Source: Mangrovimonas sp. ST2L15
Lineage (GTDB): Bacteria > Bacteroidota > Bacteroidia > Flavobacteriales > Flavobacteriaceae
Reading direction: 5' to 3'
NCBI RefSeq assembly: GCF_001280515.1
Contig: NZ_LBIQ01000030.1
Span: forward strand, 1,382,501 to 1,446,500
Length of the DNA: 64,000 nt
Shown: piece by piece, positions 25,974 through 34,079 of the stretch
How the letters are laid out: every line of letters begins with the position of its first letter
How positions within the stretch are numbered: position 1 is the stretch's first letter
Made by a program: the position numbers and the translations under genes
Notes under the pieces: model-generated
Database searches by the model: none
What the model was told of the DNA's origin: nothing
What the model saw: the letters and a program-made list of their open reading frames with translations, nothing else

Positions 25974-26720
25974 TTATTTATTAGTTTCTGTTTCTTCAAT
26001 TAACTGAATAATTGTTGTTCTAGCTTGCAGTAACCAAGTACTTGTCAATTTATACATAAAAAGCTTGTCATCAATATGATTTTCAAATTTTGGATCTGAA
26101 AGTAAATGTGCATTGCTGATTATGATTGTGGATTGTCGATAATTGAAAAAATCTTCTTTGGAAGTGTCAACATTTCTCAAAGAGCCATTTTTCTTCAGAT
26201 AACTTATTATTTCTTCTCCGGTTTTTTCGGTTCTTTGTTGTACTTCGGTCATTTCATTTTGCTGTCTAGACCATTTGTAAAGTAGAAGTTTTAAACGTTC
26301 GTTTTTTAGTTCAGCAATACTTCCTGAATTGCTAAGATTGTTAAGGAGATAAGCGCTTGGTTTCCAGTTTGGAGATTTTAAAGCATCAGAAAGCCATATA
26401 TTTAAAGAGTCTGAAGAATGATTGGTGTGGGGTTGTGAAAACATATCAAAAACGCGTTCAAGTGAAGTAATAACTTGGTCTACTTCAATAGCAATGGAAT
26501 CAAGATCTTTTAGGTTGTCTTCAAATTCACCTTGAAGATTTTGTAACAGAAGTTGTTCCTGTAAACCCGCTTTACGGTTTTCGTTCCAATTGTTTATTTG
26601 AAGCGCAATCAATATTCCGATAACCACTAATATAATTTCACCAATAGCATAGCGACTGTAGGCCATGAATTTGTTTTCGGAGGCTAGTTTTTTACGAATG
26701 TTTCTAAAGAGTTTTATCAT
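25974..26720 (-). CDS. DUF6090 family protein, array member 6
   Basis: 248 residues. The N terminus (KLASENKFMAYSRY prehelix, then the conserved helix and QINNWNENRK) is nearly the same as in member 7, yet the outer domain is quite different in sequence. The shared core appears as LLNNLSNSGSIAELKNERLK, followed by a helix of aromatic and charged residues (LLYKWSRQQNEM). A Gln/Leu-rich stretch directly after the anchor (LQEQLLLQNLQGEFEDNL) is likely a coiled coil. It ends 11 bases before member 7 and starts 4 bases after the stop of member 5. Confidence 0.85.
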   Translation of the reverse strand: MIKLFRNIRKKLASENKFMAYSRYAIGEIILVVIGILIALQINNWNENRKAGLQEQLLLQNLQGEFEDNLKDLDSIAIEVDQVITSLERVFDMFSQPHTNHSSDSLNIWLSDALKSPNWKPSAYLLNNLSNSGSIAELKNERLKLLLYKWSRQQNEMTEVQQRTEKTGEEIISYLKKNGSLRNVDTSKEDFFNYRQSTIIISNAHLLSDPKFENHIDDKLFMYKLTSTWLLQARTTIIQLIEETETNK

Positions 26721-26724
26721 TATT

Positions 26725-27534
26725 TCACTGCTTTAGATATTCTTCAATTGATATTACCAAATCCATAGCATATGATTTTGCAGTGGTGGCCCATATACAG
26801 TGATAATTTACTTCAAGAGCTAGGTACCTTAATTGGTTCTCAACATCTTTCTGTCCTTTTAATTTTTCCATTGGGTTTTCTAGATCAGATACGTCTAAAG
26901 TAAAAATGCCATAATTGTCCCTAAGAAATCGCGTGGTTTCATTAGCCCATTCCTCATGCTCTTCTATAGCATAACCTTCAAGGCGCTGACTTAAAAACCT
27001 GTAATAATCTCCTATTTTAGTTTTTAGGTTTTGATTTTGAATATTAGTAAAAGAGCCTGTTGAATAAAGTTCATTAATGACTGATTTGTTGAAAGAGGCA
27101 CTTCCAAATCCACGACCAATCATGGAAAATGCTAAATAAGTAAATTCAGGGTTTAGAGAATCAGGGAAAGCCCCTTTCCAAATAGTATTCATGGAATCAT
27201 TTTTGGAAAAATCTATCCATTCTATTTCGGTAAAAGCTTGAGTGTTCAAATTTGAATGGTCCAAAATGTAGAAGAGTCCTTTTAGCCTTGTTTTGTTGAA
27301 GGTAATACTTGATTGTAGGGATTCAATGTCATTGTTTAGAGCTTCTTTTAAGTTGCGTAAATAATTATTTGTTTCCTTATGTTCTATCCGATTTGCATTC
27401 CAATTGTTTATTTGAAGGGCGATTAAAATCCCTATAACTACAAGAATGATTTCACCAATGGCATATTTGGAATAAGCCATGAACTTATTTTTTGAGACTA
27501 GTTTTTTGTGGATATTTCCAAAGACCTTGATCAT
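26725..27534 (-). CDS. DUF6090 family protein, array member 5
   Basis: At 269 residues this is the longest member. The prehelix is VSKNKFMAYSKY, then the conserved anchor and QINNWNANRI. The outer part carries an insertion relative to its sisters around residues 95-130 (a segment with WKGAFPDSLNPEF). The core reads VINELYSTGSFTNIQNQNLKT, then a GDYYRFLSQRLE helix. Its start codon overlaps the stop of member 4 by 4 bases, which points to translational coupling. No catalytic motif is evident. Confidence 0.85.
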   Translation of the reverse strand: MIKVFGNIHKKLVSKNKFMAYSKYAIGEIILVVIGILIALQINNWNANRIEHKETNNYLRNLKEALNNDIESLQSSITFNKTRLKGLFYILDHSNLNTQAFTEIEWIDFSKNDSMNTIWKGAFPDSLNPEFTYLAFSMIGRGFGSASFNKSVINELYSTGSFTNIQNQNLKTKIGDYYRFLSQRLEGYAIEEHEEWANETTRFLRDNYGIFTLDVSDLENPMEKLKGQKDVENQLRYLALEVNYHCIWATTAKSYAMDLVISIEEYLKQ

Positions 27535-28271
27535 AACTTTTCAAAGTTTTGAAGTTCTTTTTTCAGAGAAAATGAAAACTCTTGAATGCTTAGGGCATAT
27601 CTTAAAATAACTTCGGTGTAAGCTTTTTTCCAGTCTGACATGCGATGAAAATGATTGGTGAATTTGGTTGTGTCCACGTGACTCCAAATGGTATCACGTA
27701 GTTTTTTACCGCCATCAAAAAAATAATTTTCAAAAGGATAATAGGAATTGTTGGAATGAAGTATGTCAAAATACTTGTCGATAAAAAGTTCATTGGTTCT
27801 TTCAAAATCCTTTTGAACTTTAACTAGTAAAGTCATTGATTCCCTTAAATCTTTGGGATAGCTAATGCTGTTGTTGCCGATGAGATTGATTAAAGTGGTA
27901 TTGTTAAAACTGTAGTCCGGTCTCACAAAAAACGGAAATTCATAACGGTACAATTTAATTATGGAATCATAATTTATTTCTGACGCTTGAAGGCGAGCCT
28001 GAAATGATTTAAGTACTGTGCTATCTCTTCTTAATTGGGTTATTAACCTATTTAAAAATAAACTGTCTTTTTCTATGTCATTGATGACAGAGATAGAGTA
28101 ATCCTTTCTCAACTTGTTGTTTTTTCGGCTTTCATTCCAGTTGTTTACCTGCAGAGCAATCAAAATACCAATGACCACGAGAATAATTTCTCCAATGGCA
28201 TATTTCATATATTTCCCAGTTCTACCTTGGTAGAGAAGGGTTTTCCTAATATTTCTAAAAAGTTTTATCAT
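27531..28271 (-). CDS. DUF6090 family protein, array member 4
   Basis: 246 residues. The prehelix is of the second type (LLYQGRTGKYMKY) and precedes the same anchor helix. The outer domain resembles that of member 2 (29.0-29.7 kb): both have a SFNN-T-IN-L segment followed by a Pro-Lys-rich turn and a long helix (here SFNNTTLINLIGNNSI, then YPKDLRESM). This similarity suggests these two arose from one another. It starts 3 bases after the stop of member 3. Confidence 0.85.
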   Translation of the reverse strand: MIKLFRNIRKTLLYQGRTGKYMKYAIGEIILVVIGILIALQVNNWNESRKNNKLRKDYSISVINDIEKDSLFLNRLITQLRRDSTVLKSFQARLQASEINYDSIIKLYRYEFPFFVRPDYSFNNTTLINLIGNNSISYPKDLRESMTLLVKVQKDFERTNELFIDKYFDILHSNNSYYPFENYFFDGGKKLRDTIWSHVDTTKFTNHFHRMSDWKKAYTEVILRYALSIQEFSFSLKKELQNFEKL

Positions 28272-28274
28272 ATG

Positions 28275-29000
28275 TTAATTCAGGGCATTATTAATTTCAA
28301 AAATGAGTTTTTTATTTTTTTCTTGGGTCTCTCCAATAAAATTGTTTTGGTAATCAATGGTCATAAACATACCATATAAATCGGTGTAGAACTTATTATC
28401 CTTGGTTACAACCATATCGTCCATTGATGGAAAGTTATTCGGGAATGGTGTTTTCTCCTTGATGGAAAAATGACTGAAATAATTATCAACAATGGCTCTT
28501 GTTCCCTGCCATACCCTTTCCTGATATTTTTCATAATCAAACTCGTAATAATCTATTAATTGGTTCCTGATGGTTTTATTGGAAATTAAATTCAGGTTTT
28601 CAGAGGAGATTAAGTTTTTAAAAGCAGTTTCTTTGGGTTTAAATAACTCATATTTGGTAAAGGGACCTGCATTTTCAATAAAAAGATGGAAGCGTTCCTC
28701 ACTGGTTAGGGTAGCGTCAAAAATTTCCATGATGTTCTGGGTCACTTCGCTTTTTTCCTTGTTAAATGTGAGGACTTCCTGTAGTTTCAGGGAATCTATC
28801 TTCAGATTAACCATAATTTCAGAAAGAAACAGCTTTTCTTTCTTTTGATCTTGTTTCAATTTATTCCAGTTATTTATTTGAAGTGCAATCAAAATACCAA
28901 TGACAACAAGGATAATTTCACCAACAGCATATTTGAGATATTTACCTGTTTTGCCTTCATTAAGAAGATTTTTACGGATATTTCTAAAAAAACTATTCAT
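28275..29000 (-). CDS. DUF6090 family protein, array member 3
   Basis: At 241 residues this is the shortest member. The prehelix is LLNEGKTGKYLKY, and the anchor has Val for Ile in YAVGEIILVV. After the anchor comes a charged helix (NKLKQDQKKEKLFLSEIM). The common core is particularly clear: FKNLISSENLNLISNKTIRN, then QLIDYYEFDYEKYQ. Its start overlaps the end of member 2 by 8 bases. Confidence 0.85.
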   Translation of the reverse strand: MNSFFRNIRKNLLNEGKTGKYLKYAVGEIILVVIGILIALQINNWNKLKQDQKKEKLFLSEIMVNLKIDSLKLQEVLTFNKEKSEVTQNIMEIFDATLTSEERFHLFIENAGPFTKYELFKPKETAFKNLISSENLNLISNKTIRNQLIDYYEFDYEKYQERVWQGTRAIVDNYFSHFSIKEKTPFPNNFPSMDDMVVTKDNKFYTDLYGMFMTIDYQNNFIGETQEKNKKLIFEINNALN

Positions 29001-29733
29001 ACCGGTCCAAAAAGTTTACTAGTGTCTGTGTTTCCTTTTTTATCTTCTGTAAGGAAGATATTAACTCATAATAGTTGCTATATTTCACTCCAACCAATCC
29101 GTTAAGTTCTGCACCCAAACCAGACAGGGTTGCTTTAGACCAAATGCTATCAGCTAATTTTGATTTAGGGTCTATATGACCTACATCTTTAAATGGATAG
29201 GATCTGGTGTATAAAATGGTGTTGTCCAAATAAATACCCACATCATTTGAAAAGCTTTGTAAATATCCTTGTTGTAAAGCATCAAGGTTCAATAAAGTTT
29301 CCTGAACTTCTTTAGGGAGTAAGTTTATATTTCCAGTAGCTCTTAAACTATTAATGGTGTTGTTATTAAAAGAAATACTAAGAGGTACCCAAGGATTAAA
29401 TTCAAACCTAGCCATATGCACTAGAGTATCAAGAGTTAGGTCATCATTTGACATTCTTCTTTTTAAGTCTCCCAATTTAGAACTATCTTGAACGGAATTT
29501 TCAATCACTTTTTTTAGGGCAATAAGATCTTTGTTCAAGTCAAATTTTAAGGCTTGCATGCTGATTTTAGCCGTTTTTTTTCCTTTATAGGTTTCATTCC
29601 AGTTATTGATTTGTAGCGCTATTAAGATCCCAATAACAACCAGAACAATCTCTCCAATAGCATATTTAAAGTAACGGGATGTTTTACCTTCATGGAGAAG
29701 TGATCTTCTGATATTTCTAAAGAATTTTATCAT
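28993..29733 (-). CDS. DUF6090 family protein, array member 2
   Basis: 246 residues. The prehelix is LLHEGKTSRYFKY, followed by the anchor with EIVLVVIGILIALQ. The outer domain has SFNNNTINSLRATGNINLLP, the same layout as in member 4, and then a helix rich in Leu and Gln (LNLDALQQGYLQSF). Its start codon overlaps the stop of member 1 by 4 bases. The function is unknown. Confidence 0.85.
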   Translation of the reverse strand: MIKFFRNIRRSLLHEGKTSRYFKYAIGEIVLVVIGILIALQINNWNETYKGKKTAKISMQALKFDLNKDLIALKKVIENSVQDSSKLGDLKRRMSNDDLTLDTLVHMARFEFNPWVPLSISFNNNTINSLRATGNINLLPKEVQETLLNLDALQQGYLQSFSNDVGIYLDNTILYTRSYPFKDVGHIDPKSKLADSIWSKATLSGLGAELNGLVGVKYSNYYELISSLQKIKKETQTLVNFLDRYE

Positions 29734-30467
29734 TTAGATTTTTTTAATTCTTGATCAATAAGATTTAAGAGGTCTTGATTAAATTTCAATAGACTAGTAA
29801 AACGTACCCTTAATGCATAGGCATAGGCCAACTCGTTGTTTGTTAATCTTAAAAACTCGGTCGTTTTTAGGGCCTCCAGTATGTGATGGATTTCTTCTGG
29901 ATAAGGTTTGAATGAATTTTTCCGGTCGTATGGGAACAACGAATTCATATAGGTGGCATATTCCGTTCTAAGGTTTCCCAAATAGGTTTCTGTATTATCA
30001 GAATACTGGTAATACATAAGAAGGGCTTGTGTAAGGTTTTTGTTCCTAATTAATCTTAAATTTCCCGTGCTGATAATGTCTTTATAGGTGCTTTGGTTTT
30101 CAAATAGGGCAGTTCTGCTTGCAACGCCACCATAGCCAAGAGTATCAATAAAATTGAGAGTATCCTTGATTTGCGTTGGCTGATAAACATAAGCTCGAGC
30201 CAATAAAAGAGCTTCAATTTTTTTGGGTACTGAATTTACAAAGTACTCCATTTTGGAAGAATCAGAACGCAAATCTGAAACAAAGCCTTCAAGATATTTT
30301 CTTTCAACGAGTCTATCTTTTTTTAAGGAATTCCAATTGTTAATTTGTAAAGCAATCAAGATTCCAATTACAACCAATATGATTTCACCTATAGCATATC
30401 TGGAATAGGCCATGAATTTGTTTTCGGCTGCAAGTTTTTTTCGAATTTTTCTAAAAAATTTAATCAT
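29730..30467 (-). CDS. DUF6090 family protein, array member 1 (first of operon)
   Basis: 245 residues. The prehelix is of the first type (KLAAENKFMAYSRY), and the anchor YAIGEIILVVIGILIALQ ends in INNWN. The outer-domain core is YKDIISTGNLRLIRNKNLTQ followed by ALLMYYQYSD. This member would head a seven-gene transcript running to 25219. A TATCTTTA stretch (minus strand, 30502-30509) in the 91-base gap behind the MBOAT gene is a weak -7 candidate, so separate transcription from the acyltransferase operon is possible but unproven. Confidence 0.85.
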   Translation of the reverse strand: MIKFFRKIRKKLAAENKFMAYSRYAIGEIILVVIGILIALQINNWNSLKKDRLVERKYLEGFVSDLRSDSSKMEYFVNSVPKKIEALLLARAYVYQPTQIKDTLNFIDTLGYGGVASRTALFENQSTYKDIISTGNLRLIRNKNLTQALLMYYQYSDNTETYLGNLRTEYATYMNSLFPYDRKNSFKPYPEEIHHILEALKTTEFLRLTNNELAYAYALRVRFTSLLKFNQDLLNLIDQELKKSK

Positions 30468-30558
30468 AACTCATTGATCAATTGGGGGATAGGTGGTGTG
30501 TTAAAGATAATCAACATTATGGATTTAATTTCTATTTGGATATTTGTTGCCTATAAAC

Positions 30559-31974
30559 TTAAAACTGGAAATAAATAAACTGTTCGCCACTACCTTGGGC
30601 AATAACTATTAAAAAGGTCATGATGGCCCAAACAACTCCTAAAACCCACGGTGAAGTTTTAAGTGATAATTCTTTCATGGAAGAATTTCTCATAAACCAA
30701 TGACATAGAAACATGATTAGAATAAGCGTGGTAACTTTTAGGATAGTAAAGGTTTCTAGAATTTTCTCTCCATCGGTTTGCATGTAGAACATAGATTTGA
30801 TCATGTTCCAAGCAGTTTCAAATTTTCGAGCTCTAAAGAAAACCCAAGTAATGTTGACACAACTAAAAGTGATAAATGCCAAGAAGATGCCATTGTATTT
30901 AGTGATTTCAAAAGGCAGATACCTTCTTTGAAGTCGCTCCAAGATGAGGTAGGTACCATGGAGTCCACCCCATACCATAAACGTCCAAGCGGCTCCATGC
31001 CAAAGTCCACCTAAAAGCATAGTAAGCATTAGGGCCACATATAAGCGGGTAATTCCGTGACGATTTCCTCCCAAGGGGATGTATAAATAATCCCGTAACC
31101 AACTGGATAGGGAGATATGCCAACGGCGCCACAAGTCTGAAAACCCCAGGGAGGCATATGGGTATTTGAAGTTGTCTGGTAAAATAATTCCCAACATCAG
31201 GGCAATACCAATGGCACAGGTAGAGTAACCGGCAAAATCAAAAAAGATTTGTCCAGAAAAGGCAATGGTTCCTACCCAAGCATCGACTCCATGTAACAAG
31301 CTTTCGCTTCCAAAGACTTGATCGGCGGTTTCCGACAATAATGTATCTGCCAAAACCACCTTTTGAAAAAGACCTATGGTAAGAAGAAACAAGCCCCAGA
31401 TAAATTGATTAGCAGTCGCTTTTTTCTCTTCATAAAATTGCGAAATCAACTCTTGAGCTCTCACAATAGGACCAGCAACCAATTGAGGAAAGAAGGTGAC
31501 GTATAGCGCAAAATCTAAAAACGTTTTGGCTGGTTTTATTTTGTTTTTATAAATGTCTATGGTGTATGACATGGTCTGAAAGGTGTAAAAAGAGATTCCC
31601 ATGGGGAGTATGATATCCATAGGTTTTGCCTTAAAATCCAATCCAATCAGATTCATGAAATAAACAAAGTTTTCCAAAAGGAAATCTCCATATTTAAAGA
31701 ATGCTAAAAAACCCAAATTAACAAGCAAACTGAGCATGAGCCAAAATTTGCGAGATTTGGTATTTGTGGTTTTAGACAATTTTTTACCTGCTGTCCAATC
31801 CACCACCGTCGAAATCCATAGTAATAAAATTAAGGGAGGATTCCACATGCCGTAAAACACATAGCTCGAAACGAGCAACATGGCTTTTTTACCTTTCCAG
31901 CTAAAAAGCGGAGCGTAATAAAGGGCCAAAACAATGATTAAAAACAGAACGAAACTTAAAGAATTAAATAGCAT
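30559..31974 (-). CDS. MBOAT family O-acyltransferase (AlgI/PatA-like)
   Basis: This 471-residue integral membrane protein has about 11 helices. It has the MBOAT hallmarks: LWRRWHISLSSWLRDYLYIP with His 286, and LLGGLWHGAAWTFMVWGGLH with the catalytic His 326. FNSLSFVLFL at the start and PQLVAGPI near residue 163 are typical of the AlgI/DltB-like bacterial branch. These proteins pass acyl groups across the membrane to a periplasmic acceptor such as alginate, cellulose or peptidoglycan. It is the last gene of a five-gene operon and starts 2 bases after the stop of an SGNH-like gene, its probable partner. Confidence 0.93.
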   Translation of the reverse strand: MLFNSLSFVLFLIIVLALYYAPLFSWKGKKAMLLVSSYVFYGMWNPPLILLLWISTVVDWTAGKKLSKTTNTKSRKFWLMLSLLVNLGFLAFFKYGDFLLENFVYFMNLIGLDFKAKPMDIILPMGISFYTFQTMSYTIDIYKNKIKPAKTFLDFALYVTFFPQLVAGPIVRAQELISQFYEEKKATANQFIWGLFLLTIGLFQKVVLADTLLSETADQVFGSESLLHGVDAWVGTIAFSGQIFFDFAGYSTCAIGIALMLGIILPDNFKYPYASLGFSDLWRRWHISLSSWLRDYLYIPLGGNRHGITRLYVALMLTMLLGGLWHGAAWTFMVWGGLHGTYLILERLQRRYLPFEITKYNGIFLAFITFSCVNITWVFFRARKFETAWNMIKSMFYMQTDGEKILETFTILKVTTLILIMFLCHWFMRNSSMKELSLKTSPWVLGVVWAIMTFLIVIAQGSGEQFIYFQF

Positions 31975-31976
31975 GG

Positions 31977-33014
31977 TTAGTTGGTTTTAAGGTTAGTCAA
32001 GGCTCCCTCATGTTCCATGATTTTGAGCATTTCAAGAGTGAAGTATTCAGCATCTTCTTTTGATAAATGTGATTCTTCTGGACAGGTTAATTCCTTTAAT
32101 TGCGGATAATCTTCAAAGTGATAGGAGTCTACCTTGCTTAATTCGACCAATTGGTCCCAGAATTCGTTTCTTGGTAAGAATTTATTTTCTGCAGCCCGTA
32201 ACCCACCGCTAGAGGGGCATCTCACTAATATGGCTTTACCTCCCTTAGCTTTAAATGCTTCAAGATCTTTTAAGAAAAATTCGGTAGTTGATTTCTTATC
32301 AGGTGGCGGAGCTAAACTTCCAAAGAATTTCCACACCCTGATCACTGAATTGGCAAAAGTGGTATCGGTTGCCGTCTTTTGAGCCATACACATATTGCGA
32401 TCTAAATTGACATCACCAAAGTAATAGAAAGGCGGCGCCGGGTCTTTTCCCAATCTACTTTTCAAGTGGATTCTTCTAAGTAATGATTTCAAATCAATAT
32501 CATCATCCCATTCTTCTTCATCCGCAGACATGAAAACAAAATTCTGTTGCAGAGGGATTGAAAGTTGATAGTTCAACCATTGTGCATGGGTTTTATCGAA
32601 GTAATAATCTACCTTGTTTTGCCCTCTGGACCAAGGAGAAGCTTTGGGATATGTTGTGGAAAAAAAGAGTCCAGGGGTGACACCAATAATGACCGTTCCT
32701 GTAAAATTGGTGTTATTTACCAAGTCATGAAAGGTTGGTAGGGGTGAGGTGCCTGGAATAGCAAGTTGAATGGGAGCCTTTCCATAGAAATTTTCAAAGG
32801 TTTTGACTTGAAAATCAAAATAAGCTCGGGAGGAGCCAAATATAACTATATCATTTTTTTGAGCATCATCAACTTTTTTACGATGTTCGCTCCAAAGGTC
32901 TTTGTCATCATTTAAAGTTGGATAATATCCTTGGGATCGCCAATACATTTCCCAAGCAGTAATTCCTGTTAAAAATAGAATTGTAGCTAGAATTAAAGAG
33001 TTTTTTAGATTCAT
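31977..33014 (-). CDS. SGNH-hydrolase-like acyltransferase partner protein (copy 2)
   Basis: This 345-residue protein has one N-terminal membrane helix (NSLILATILFLTGITAW) and an extracytoplasmic domain. IVIFGSSRAYFDF at about 56-68 resembles the GDS-like block I of AlgJ/AlgX-type SGNH proteins (likely nucleophile Ser 62). The C-terminal block reads EESHLSKEDA, with His 316; the usual DxxH is ExxH here. It is a paralogue of the next gene upstream, sharing the start (WE(M/L)YWRS), the central NNTNF-GT-IIGVTP block and the SHL end. It is inferred to pass acyl groups from the MBOAT protein to a glycan. Confidence 0.78.
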   Translation of the reverse strand: MNLKNSLILATILFLTGITAWEMYWRSQGYYPTLNDDKDLWSEHRKKVDDAQKNDIVIFGSSRAYFDFQVKTFENFYGKAPIQLAIPGTSPLPTFHDLVNNTNFTGTVIIGVTPGLFFSTTYPKASPWSRGQNKVDYYFDKTHAQWLNYQLSIPLQQNFVFMSADEEEWDDDIDLKSLLRRIHLKSRLGKDPAPPFYYFGDVNLDRNMCMAQKTATDTTFANSVIRVWKFFGSLAPPPDKKSTTEFFLKDLEAFKAKGGKAILVRCPSSGGLRAAENKFLPRNEFWDQLVELSKVDSYHFEDYPQLKELTCPEESHLSKEDAEYFTLEMLKIMEHEGALTNLKTN

Positions 33015-33016
33015 AG

Positions 33017-34075
33017 TTAGTGAGGTTTAGTTAGTTGCTTTTTAAGGTGTCCATCTTTAATAAGTTGATTGACCATGTCTCTGGTGTAGACTTTGGCATC
33101 TTCCATATTGAGATGGGACCAGTCGGGTAAATAGTACTTGGACATGAACGGGTAGTCTTCAAAATGATAGCCGGGGCAACCAGACATTTCAATGAATTTA
33201 TCCCAAACCAAATCACGAGGGAGCATTCTTTTGGAATATTTGTTCCATCCTTCTTCGGCTTTATGTCGAATGAAAATGATTTTGCCTCCCCGTTTTTTAA
33301 ACTTATCTATAAGGATTTTATATTCTTCAAATACCCTGGGAATTTCATCCTTGATGTCCTCGTAAATGGGTAAAGTAGGGATCACCTTATCCCATTCATC
33401 TGTAATTTCCTTTTGATAGAATTTGTTATCTGTAAGCCTAGGAAACATAAGGAGGTTTCTTTTTTCGTCATTGTAGCCTATATTCTTTAGCTTGAAGTTT
33501 GAATTTGGTACCCTGTTACTTAATGAGATGGTGCCTATCAGGGATTTTAAATCCAAGTCGTTATAAGATTTTGCCTCAGAGGCAGTGAGAAAGACAAAGG
33601 TTCGTTGTAAGGGTTTGGATAAGATGAACCCTAATTTTTGAGCAGGAGTTCGGTTGTAATAGTGATCTACCCATAGGTTGGCTACCCGCATTCTGTCGTC
33701 CGTACCAAAAATATCAAAAAAGGCAACTGGAGTAACTCCAATAATCAAAGTGCCATTAAAATTGGTATTGTTTACTATATCCTTAAAAAAAGGTTTGGGA
33801 GGTTTTCCATTGGCAGTCAAATGAATGGGTTGAATACCCATTTCCTCCTTCCATGTCCACGTGTTAAAATTATAACCTGTTCTAGAAGCACCTAGCAAAA
33901 TAATATCTTGAGAGGTCGCTGTTTCTGCTTTAGCTCTTTCTTCGGCATAAAGGTTTCTGTCATCCTCCAAATAGGCAATATAATAGTCAGTATTGGAGCG
34001 CCAATAAAGTTCCCAAGAAATGAGACTAATCAAGCTTAATGCTATGGCGATTAAAAGTGATTTCTTGAGATTCAT
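33017..34075 (-). CDS. SGNH-hydrolase-like acyltransferase partner protein (copy 1)
   Basis: The 352-residue protein has an N-terminal anchor (KSLLIAIALSLISLISW). Block I is IILLGASRTGYNF with Ser 64. The C-terminal block PDWSHLNMEDA keeps the canonical D-x-x-H dyad. It also carries NNTNFNGTLIIGVTPVAFFD, shared with its paralogue. Two bases separate the two genes. The pair looks like an older tandem duplication, because identity is concentrated in motifs while the rest has diverged. Membrane-anchored periplasmic placement fits a role with the MBOAT protein. Confidence 0.78.
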   Translation of the reverse strand: MNLKKSLLIAIALSLISLISWELYWRSNTDYYIAYLEDDRNLYAEERAKAETATSQDIILLGASRTGYNFNTWTWKEEMGIQPIHLTANGKPPKPFFKDIVNNTNFNGTLIIGVTPVAFFDIFGTDDRMRVANLWVDHYYNRTPAQKLGFILSKPLQRTFVFLTASEAKSYNDLDLKSLIGTISLSNRVPNSNFKLKNIGYNDEKRNLLMFPRLTDNKFYQKEITDEWDKVIPTLPIYEDIKDEIPRVFEEYKILIDKFKKRGGKIIFIRHKAEEGWNKYSKRMLPRDLVWDKFIEMSGCPGYHFEDYPFMSKYYLPDWSHLNMEDAKVYTRDMVNQLIKDGHLKKQLTKPH

Positions 34076-34079
34076 AACG

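Noticed and set aside
25219-30467. DUF6090 array considered as assembly duplication or a phage island
   Set aside because: Copies differ throughout, including synonymous changes in the anchor, so it is not an assembly artefact. No integrase, tRNA border or phage genes flank it.
30778-31132. Several ORFs of 69-78 codons in other frames of the MBOAT gene
   Set aside because: They overlap a well-supported gene, have unusual composition and no recognisable motif; they are shadows.
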